The position numbers were made by a program, and so were the translations under genes. From CAZSNH01 sp052388455 (GTDB lineage: Bacteria; Pseudomonadota; Alphaproteobacteria; Rhizobiales; Hyphomicrobiaceae): a DNA stretch of 27,451 nucleotides. Shown piece after piece: positions 22,565 to 27,451 of this stretch (position 1 is its first letter; each line of letters starts with the position of its first letter). The stretch is from contig JBQTIA010000111.1 of NCBI GenBank assembly GCA_052388455.1, positions 1 through 27,451 on the forward strand. The letters are read 5' to 3'. A model generated the notes under the pieces. That model saw only the letters and a list, made by a program, of their open reading frames with translations. It did not search any database and was not told where the DNA came from.

Positions 22565-23275
22565 TCAACGCGCGGCCACGACGTCTCGGATCGCCCGGGC
22601 CGCCGCCGGCTTTCCGATCGGGGCGGTCAGCTCCTTGCGCGCCTCGACGATGATGACTCCGGCGAACGGCGTGCCGTATCGCCCCGGCAGCCGCTCGATG
22701 GCGAGGGCCGAGCGCAACATGATGCGGTTTCCCAGCGGCGGGAAGTGCAGGGCGCTGCCCCAGTCCGACGGCGTGAACAGGGCGCCCTTGAGCAGCAATT
22801 CAAGCTGACCCCGGCTGTAGGGCCGTCCCTGGCCGAAGGGAGTGGCATCCGTGCGGGCCCAGATTCCGCGCCGGTTCGGGACGATCATCAGCAGGCGGCC
22901 CTCGGGTGTCAGGACACGCCAAAGCTCGCGCAAGAGGGCGCCGGGACGCTCGGCGACCTCCAGGGCGTGCACCAACAGCAGCCGATCGACGGAATTGTCG
23001 GCGAGCGGCAGCCGGTCCTCCTCGACCAGAACCGTGCGGACAGGGCCGGCGGACGGCCAGACGAGGGCGCCTTGCCCGGCCGGCATCAGCGCAGCGAGGC
23101 GGACGGCATCGCGCCGGAATGCCCCCAGAAATGGGGAGGCGAACCCGAGGCCCATGACGGTGCCGAGCGAGGCGCCTCGCCAGCGCGCACGGATGCGATG
23201 CGACAGCAGCCGGCGCACCACCTGTCCGAGAGGCGTGGCGTAGAACTGCTTGAGTTCGGTGACATCGATCTGCAT
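22565..23275 (-). CDS. class I SAM-dependent methyltransferase, substrate unknown
   Basis: 236 residues from ATG 23275, chosen because the family starts at MQIDVTELKQFYATPLGQVVRRLL; an open frame upstream to 23350 looks unlike protein. A helical N-terminal part precedes the SAM fold. Motif I is atypical (TVMGLGFASPFLGAF, 63-77). Motif post-I ends with RLPLADNSVDRLLLVHALEVAERP, and the RELWRVLTPEGRLLMIVPNRRGIWAR strand is normal. The C-terminal part has FTPSDWGSALHFPP and a Pro/Ala tail. In Rhizobiales this type of methyltransferase is commonly found facing gloB, as here, which suggests a link with glutathione or methylglyoxal handling; that is inference from position only. Confidence 0.82.
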   Translation of the reverse strand: MQIDVTELKQFYATPLGQVVRRLLSHRIRARWRGASLGTVMGLGFASPFLGAFRRDAVRLAALMPAGQGALVWPSAGPVRTVLVEEDRLPLADNSVDRLLLVHALEVAERPGALLRELWRVLTPEGRLLMIVPNRRGIWARTDATPFGQGRPYSRGQLELLLKGALFTPSDWGSALHFPPLGNRIMLRSALAIERLPGRYGTPFAGVIIVEARKELTAPIGKPAAARAIRDVVAAR

Positions 23276-23633
23276 GGCCGGCGAGCCTAGAGGCGCTCCT
23301 TGCGTTGAATGCGATGCTTCAGTGTGCCCGATTTGGCGGCTACGCGGCACGATTGAAAAGCGTCGGCCGCAAAGCTAGTGTTCAGGGTCTGACAGTCGAT
23401 CTTCCTCGTCATCCTCTTGCAAGCGTGGGCTCACACCCGCGTCGAAGTGGAGGAACCGGCGCAAGACTCGGCGAAGTTGACGAAAAATCTCCGTCTTGCG
23501 GACACCTAATCACGCTGGAACCCTTGTTTTCGCGCCCCGGACGTCGCGCGCTCTTCCGAGGATGCCAGCGAAACGTCAGGGTCCGAGACGCACTCGAACC
23601 TTCGCTGCTGCAAAAAACAATGCCCGCCGTCGC
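23276..23633 (+). other. 358-base spacer between methyltransferase and gloB
   Basis: Both genes are read outward from this stretch, so both promoters should lie in it. Several TTGAC-like boxes occur (one just before position 23480), but I see none with a well-spaced -10 box. No RNA gene, repeat or riboswitch fold was recognised. The open frame here on the plus strand (from 23496) is in frame with gloB but has no protein-like character. Confidence 0.5.
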
Positions 23634-24404
23634 ATGACCGAACTCGACATTCACCTGTTTCCCTGCCTGAAAGACAACTACGGCGTGCTGGTGCGGGACA
23701 CCACGTCGAGCGACGCCATCGCCATCGATGCGCCGGATGCGGCGGCCGTCCTCAACGCCCTCGGGGAGAAACACTGGCGGCTGAAGACGATCCTGACCAC
23801 CCACCATCACGGCGACCACACGGGCGGCAATCTGGAGCTGAAGGCCAAAACGGGCTGCCGCGTGATCGGTCCCAGGGCGGAGGCGGCCCGCATTCCCGGC
23901 CTCGACGAGGCGGTGGGCGAGGACGACACGCTCCATCTCGGCGCCACCGAAATCCGGGTGATCGAGACGCCGGGACACACCATCGGCCACGTCACCTACT
24001 GGATTCCCGCCGCCGAGGTGGCCTTCGTCGGCGACACGCTGTTTCCCATGGGCTGCGGCCGGGTCTTCGAAGGAACACCGGCCATGATGTGGCACTCGCT
24101 CCAGAAGATCGCCCGTCTCCCGGCCGGAACCCGGCTCTACTGCGGCCACGAATACGCGCTGGCCAACGCCCGCTTCGGACTGACGATCGAGCCGGAAAAC
24201 GACAAGCTGCAGGCCCGGGCGCGGGCCGTCGAAGCGCTGCGTGCGGAAGGAAAACCGACGCTGCCGACACGGCTCGACGACGAACTCGCTACCAACGTAT
24301 TCCTGCGTCCGCACGTTCTCACCATCCGCGCCCGGCTCGGCCTAGGCGCCTCGGCCGACTGGCGCGTCTTCGCCGAAATGCGCGAGCGCAAGAACAAGGC
24401 TTGA
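23634..24404 (+). CDS. gloB: hydroxyacylglutathione hydrolase (glyoxalase II)
   Basis: 256 residues, the standard length. Hydrolyses S-D-lactoylglutathione to D-lactate and glutathione, the second step of methylglyoxal detoxification; cytoplasmic. The metallo-beta-lactamase metal motif THHHGDH (H57, H59, D61, H62) is complete. His115 in ETPGHTIGH, Asp134 in FVGDTLF and His172 in YCGHEY supply the remaining binuclear metal ligands. The glutathione-contacting FEGTP and a C-terminal helical domain with NDKLQARA and NVFLRPH are present. The ATG at 23634 gives the family's MTELDIHLFPCLKDNYG start; the upstream extension is rejected. One base separates its stop from the cupin gene, so the two form an operon. 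Confidence 0.94.
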   Translation: MTELDIHLFPCLKDNYGVLVRDTTSSDAIAIDAPDAAAVLNALGEKHWRLKTILTTHHHGDHTGGNLELKAKTGCRVIGPRAEAARIPGLDEAVGEDDTLHLGATEIRVIETPGHTIGHVTYWIPAAEVAFVGDTLFPMGCGRVFEGTPAMMWHSLQKIARLPAGTRLYCGHEYALANARFGLTIEPENDKLQARARAVEALRAEGKPTLPTRLDDELATNVFLRPHVLTIRARLGLGASADWRVFAEMRERKNKA

Positions 24405-24405
24405 T

Positions 24406-24852
24406 ATGGCGACTTGTCCCGCCAGCGATGCGACGGCCGACGACGTCATCCGCCGGCTCGGTCTCCTGCCGCACCCTGAGGGCGGCCACTATCGCGAGAC
24501 CTTTCGAGATACCGTCGTGCGGCCCGGAGGCCGTGCCGCCTCCACGGCCATCTACTACCTGCTGAAGGCCGGGGAGCTGTCGCGCTGGCACCGGGTCGAC
24601 GCGGCCGAATGCTGGCACTGGTACGCCGGGGCGCCCCTGGCGCTGTCGATTGCGCCGCCGGACGGCCCATCGGTCACCCACCGCCTCGGTAACGATCTGG
24701 CAGCCGGAGACCGTCCGCAAGCCGTTGTCCCGCCGGGTCACTGGCAGCAGGCACGGAGCCTCGGCGAATTTACCCTGGTCGGCTGCACCGTGGCGCCGGG
24801 TTTCGAGTTCGCCGGCTTCGAACTGGCGCCGGACGGCATGAAAATCGACTGA
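24406..24852 (+). CDS. DUF985 cupin-fold protein
   Basis: 148 residues. DUF985 cupin. The opening DDVIRRLGLLPHPEGGHYRETFRD is diagnostic, followed by STAIYYLLKAGELSRWHRVDAAECWHWYAG and LSIAPPDG. LGNDLAAGDRPQAVVPPGHWQQAR and TLVGCTVAPGFEFAGFEL close the beta barrel. Family members have been described in plants, fungi and bacteria as cupins of unknown role, some binding sugars or metal. His26 and the His59/Glu64/His67-like cluster are possible ligands. It directly follows gloB with one intervening base and may work in the same detoxification setting; the substrate is unknown. Confidence 0.9.
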   Translation: MATCPASDATADDVIRRLGLLPHPEGGHYRETFRDTVVRPGGRAASTAIYYLLKAGELSRWHRVDAAECWHWYAGAPLALSIAPPDGPSVTHRLGNDLAAGDRPQAVVPPGHWQQARSLGEFTLVGCTVAPGFEFAGFELAPDGMKID

Positions 24853-25076
24853 CGCGGGCTGGCAAGTTCGTACATCGCGAAGCCGGGCAGCGACGCGGCA
24901 CCGCGGGCGGTTTTCCACCAGAAATTGTGTGTCCCGCAGAGCGCCAAGACGCTGTTTCAACACGTTTTCGCGCATTGGCGGCCGGGCATGGCCCGCCGGA
25001 GCTTGCCGGTCAAACCCGAATCATAAGCAGACTTCCGCCCATAGGTTTTTTGCTACCGGAGCGGGGGTTGGGGGAC

Positions 25077-27224
25077 ATGAAGGGCCAGTCAGGGGGACAG
25101 TCGGCGGGGCAGATGTCACGGCCGGCGCTCAGCGCGGTGTTCGTCGACTACGACAACATCTACCTGTCGCTGAAGCGCAAGAACGAAGACGCGGCCAAGC
25201 GCTTCGCCAAGGACTCGGGTCTGTGGCTGGGGGAAATTGCCAGCGGCCGGCTGATTACCCCGAGCAATACGCTGGAGCCGGTCGGGCCGCGGCGCATCGT
25301 GATGAGCCGCTGCTACGGCAATCCCGTGCCGCGGCGGAACAACCACGACAACTCGACCGACATGCATTCGTTTCCGTTCGTGCGCCATCACTACCTGCGC
25401 GCCGGGTTCGAGGCGATCGACTGCCCGCCACTCACAGCCCAGCTGAAGAACTCCGCCGACATCCGCATGGTGATGGACGTCCGCGACTACCTCACCCACG
25501 ACACCTATTTCGACGAATTCGTCATCCTGTCGGGTGATGCCGACTTCACGCCCGTGTTGCATCGGCTCCGGGCGCACGCCCGCCGCACCGTGATCTTCGC
25601 CAACGACAACACGGCCGCGCCCTACACCGCCATCGCCGACGGCGAAATCCGCGAGTCCGCGCTGATCAGCCTGCTGCTGGAAGGCCGCATCGCCAGCGAC
25701 GCGGAGCCGAACAACGCCGCGCTCCCGCAACCCCTGAAGCCGGTCGCAGACGTGGCGGCCTGGGGCCGTGACATCCTAGCCGAGGTGATCGAGAGCGTGC
25801 GGTCTGCCGGCCAGCCGGTACCGTTGGAAGCCCTGGCCGATCGGGCCGTGCGCAGCCTCGGGCACGAACGTACCGCCGGCTCAGGCTGGGGTGGCACCGG
25901 CTCGTTCCGCGATCTGCTGATCAAGGGATTGCCGCAGGATCTGAAGCTCAGCACCGAGCCGCCCTACTACGTCTTCGACACCAGCCGCCAGCTCGCCGCT
26001 CCGGCTGCTGCTGCGGCGGCGGTCCAGACCCGGGATGCGCGGCACGAGGACCGGCCGATGTTCCGCTCCGAACCGGCCGACGTGCCGGCCGAGCCGGCCA
26101 GCACCACCCCTGTGTCGTCGCCGCTGCTTGTTACGCCGTCGTCCGTTCAGCCGGCCCTCGGCCCCAATCAAGCTCAGCCGCTGCCCGTGCGTCGCCCTGA
26201 AGCCCCGCTCCCATCCGCGGCTAGCCTTTCCGCTCCGCCTCAGCCGGCGCCGCTCGCGTCCCAACCGATGGCGCGCAGTGCCCTGCCGCCGTCTCCGGCG
26301 ATGACTCCGGCGCCGCTGAATGCCCCTCCTGCGATGCGCCAGGCTCCGGCGCCCGCAGCGCAGACCAATTATACGCCTCCGACGATGCCGGTACAGACCC
26401 GTGCACCGATCGCCGAGACCCCGGCACGCCCGCAGGCCGCTCCTGCCAGCGAAGGGCCGACCGCCCGTCAGCAGGCCGTGGCTCGCATTTTCGAGGCGTG
26501 CCAGGCTCCGCCGCTGTCGCCAGGCGAGTATCGGATCCTGTTCAGCGTGGCGGCCCAGGAGATCGCCGCCAACGGTCTGACCGGCGCGCAGACGCTGGCC
26601 AACATCGCCCAGCGGATGCACGAGCAGGGCGTCGAGGTTTCGCGCGACGACGTGCGCTTCGTTCTCGAAGTGGTGAGCGAAAGCGACCCCTGGTTCGAGC
26701 AGGGGGCCTCGGCCGCCCTGTTTGCCGGCCGCTTCCGCAACTTCGTCGTCGGGCGCTGCCGCAACCAGGGTCTGAACCTGTCGATCGACGAGCTCGATCT
26801 GATCGACATGTGGTTCACCGTTTCGGCCAGCGGGCAGCGTCAAGCTGCGCCGGGCTACGCGCGCTCCGCTGTCGGCGGGCCTTCGACGGCCGCGCCGCCA
26901 CAGCAGCAGGCCATGCCGCCGCGCACGGTTCCCGCCTCGCATCTCCAGACTCAGCTGCCGCACGGTGGTGTGCAGGTCGGCGCGCCGACCGGATATGCGC
27001 CGCCGTCGCTCCAGTCCGCGGCTCCGCCTCAGCTCCAGTCCGCGGCTCCGCCGCTGGTAGCCATGGCGCCCGCCGGCACTCAGCCGGCTCCGCGCCAGGA
27101 CGGCGGCGATCGCTGGTGGAGCTTGGATGATGCCCGCACGCACGTCGGCGAGGCGCGTGCAGCTCAGACGCTCGACGAGCCTGAGGAATTTCCCCGCATC
27201 GTTAAGAACAGGCTGCGCGGCTGA
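25077..27224 (+). CDS. NYN-domain (PIN-like) RNase protein with LOTUS-like domain
   Basis: 715 residues from ATG 25077 (GGGGGAC just before); the upstream frame to 24927 is rejected. NYN domain at about 17-200: VFVDYDNIYLSL with D24 and D26, NSADIRMVMDV with D128, and ILSGDADFTPVLHRLR with D154 and D156 make the acidic metal site of NYN/PIN-like RNases (LabA/DUF88 group). Residues 229-301 read as an OST-HTH/LOTUS winged helix (PVPLEALADRAV, GSFRDLL, YYVFD), an RNA-binding module often next to NYN. A disordered Pro/Ala linker (303-460) follows. A second helical domain (465-580) and a conserved-looking tail with RWWSLDDA end the protein. Cytoplasmic; RNA target unknown. Followed at once by the second dispersed hairpin. 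Confidence 0.85.
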   Translation: MKGQSGGQSAGQMSRPALSAVFVDYDNIYLSLKRKNEDAAKRFAKDSGLWLGEIASGRLITPSNTLEPVGPRRIVMSRCYGNPVPRRNNHDNSTDMHSFPFVRHHYLRAGFEAIDCPPLTAQLKNSADIRMVMDVRDYLTHDTYFDEFVILSGDADFTPVLHRLRAHARRTVIFANDNTAAPYTAIADGEIRESALISLLLEGRIASDAEPNNAALPQPLKPVADVAAWGRDILAEVIESVRSAGQPVPLEALADRAVRSLGHERTAGSGWGGTGSFRDLLIKGLPQDLKLSTEPPYYVFDTSRQLAAPAAAAAAVQTRDARHEDRPMFRSEPADVPAEPASTTPVSSPLLVTPSSVQPALGPNQAQPLPVRRPEAPLPSAASLSAPPQPAPLASQPMARSALPPSPAMTPAPLNAPPAMRQAPAPAAQTNYTPPTMPVQTRAPIAETPARPQAAPASEGPTARQQAVARIFEACQAPPLSPGEYRILFSVAAQEIAANGLTGAQTLANIAQRMHEQGVEVSRDDVRFVLEVVSESDPWFEQGASAALFAGRFRNFVVGRCRNQGLNLSIDELDLIDMWFTVSASGQRQAAPGYARSAVGGPSTAAPPQQQAMPPRTVPASHLQTQLPHGGVQVGAPTGYAPPSLQSAAPPQLQSAAPPLVAMAPAGTQPAPRQDGGDRWWSLDDARTHVGEARAAQTLDEPEEFPRIVKNRLRG
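27009..27052 (+). repeat. short tandem repeat inside the NYN gene
   Basis: A 20-base block occurs twice at 24-base spacing, encoding the doubled LQSAAPP peptide in the disordered tail (residues about 645-658). Likely slippage in a low-complexity region; no function implied. Confidence 0.8.
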
Positions 27225-27227
27225 ATA

Positions 27228-27276
27228 GACCACGATCGCTTCGGACTCTTCCAGTCCGAAGCGTGAATCGTCGGTC
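27228..27276. repeat. palindromic hairpin after the NYN gene, copy 2 of a dispersed repeat
   Basis: Inner stem of ten perfect pairs (27238-27247 with 27253-27262) around a 5-base loop, then a bulge, five more pairs (27232-27236 with 27267-27271) and four outer pairs (27228-27231 with 27273-27276). It starts four bases after the stop codon. It shares GACCACGATCGCTTC and AGTCCGAAGCG with the reverse complement of the hairpin after nrdJ. It could act as terminator of the NYN gene. Confidence 0.7.
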
Positions 27277-27327
27277 TTATCGTGTTGAGGACAGCCCTAA
27301 GCTCTCGCACTGCCTCCCCCTCGAAGG

Positions 27328-27451
27328 CAGGGCAATCGCATATGGCGCGAAATGTAGGTTGGGTCGACGAAGGAGACCCAACAAACTCGAGCGACCAAAG
27401 TTGTTGGGTCTCGTGCCTCGACCCAACCTACGTCCAAATGCGATTCCCCTG
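27328..27451. repeat. REPIN-like double REP palindrome, runs to the window end
   Basis: Two 31-base units lie head to head: 27354-27384 beginning GTAGGTTGGGTC and 27401-27431 ending GACCCAACCTAC, 16 bases apart. Each unit is itself palindromic (GTTGGGTC with GACCCAAC), and each has the GTAG head known from REP sequences moved by RAYT transposases. Outer arms 27328-27345 and 27434-27451 match in 16 of 18 positions, so the whole 124 bases form a large nested hairpin. No RAYT gene is in the window. The right arm ends on the last base, so the element may extend further. Confidence 0.8.

Noticed and set aside
23276..23633. Possible small RNA or tRNA in the longest intergenic stretch
   Set aside because: No TTCRA arm, acceptor stem or terminator-like hairpin with T tract was seen.
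27009..27052. Doubled block as a start of a CRISPR-like or functional repeat array
   Set aside because: Only two units, in frame, inside a disordered coding tail.
25881..27233. 450-residue minus-strand frame across the NYN gene
   Set aside because: Arg/Gly-rich shadow of the low-complexity Pro/Ala linker, without any motif.

Overview
The window is GC-rich, almost fully coding chromosomal DNA. It looks like an alphaproteobacterium of the order Hyphomicrobiales (Rhizobiales). The basis is the gene order (hisC-tyrC diverging from metX-metW; a small methyltransferase diverging from gloB), a SAM-II type riboswitch in front of metX, and an alphaproteobacterial-style LexA half-site pair before nrdJ. 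These are recognition calls from reading the sequence; no database search was run. No rRNA, tRNA, CRISPR array, transposase or prophage was seen.

Left part (1-10.4 kb): mostly envelope proteins. A small membrane protein (5' end outside the window) is followed by an AI-2E/PerM family exporter with a long soluble tail. Next come a membrane protein resembling the N-terminal part of large membrane GTPases but lacking the GTPase, a PQQ-type sorbosone dehydrogenase lipoprotein, a conserved four-cysteine miniprotein, a periplasmic di-heme peroxidase, a TadD-like TPR lipoprotein, a membrane-anchored alpha/beta hydrolase, and the GTPase meaB.

Middle part (10.4-17.5 kb): a run of small genes holds a tail-anchored unknown, a SLATT-type membrane protein (a family known from immune effectors), a 60-residue basic protein overlapping a two-helix membrane protein, and an ankyrin-repeat protein. 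Class I fructose-bisphosphate aldolase and a short-form adenosylcobalamin-dependent ribonucleotide reductase (nrdJ) follow. nrdJ has a readable sigma-70-like promoter with a near-consensus LexA box upstream. A strong palindromic hairpin follows nrdJ.

Right part (17.5-27.45 kb): an unrecognised 141-residue protein, chaC (glutathione degradation), tyrC and hisC overlapping by 4 bases, then divergently metX-metW (methionine synthesis) with promoter and SAM-II aptamer. After these come a SAM methyltransferase facing gloB (glyoxalase II), a DUF985 cupin, and a 715-residue NYN-domain RNase-like protein with a LOTUS-like domain. The window ends in repeats: a second copy of the post-nrdJ hairpin, and a double REP palindrome (REPIN-like) with 18-base outer arms that runs to the last base.

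Two themes link genes: cobalamin use (meaB, nrdJ) and sulfur/thiol metabolism (metX, metW, gloB, chaC). The best candidates for something new are the SLATT cluster, the dispersed hairpin family and the long NYN-LOTUS protein.
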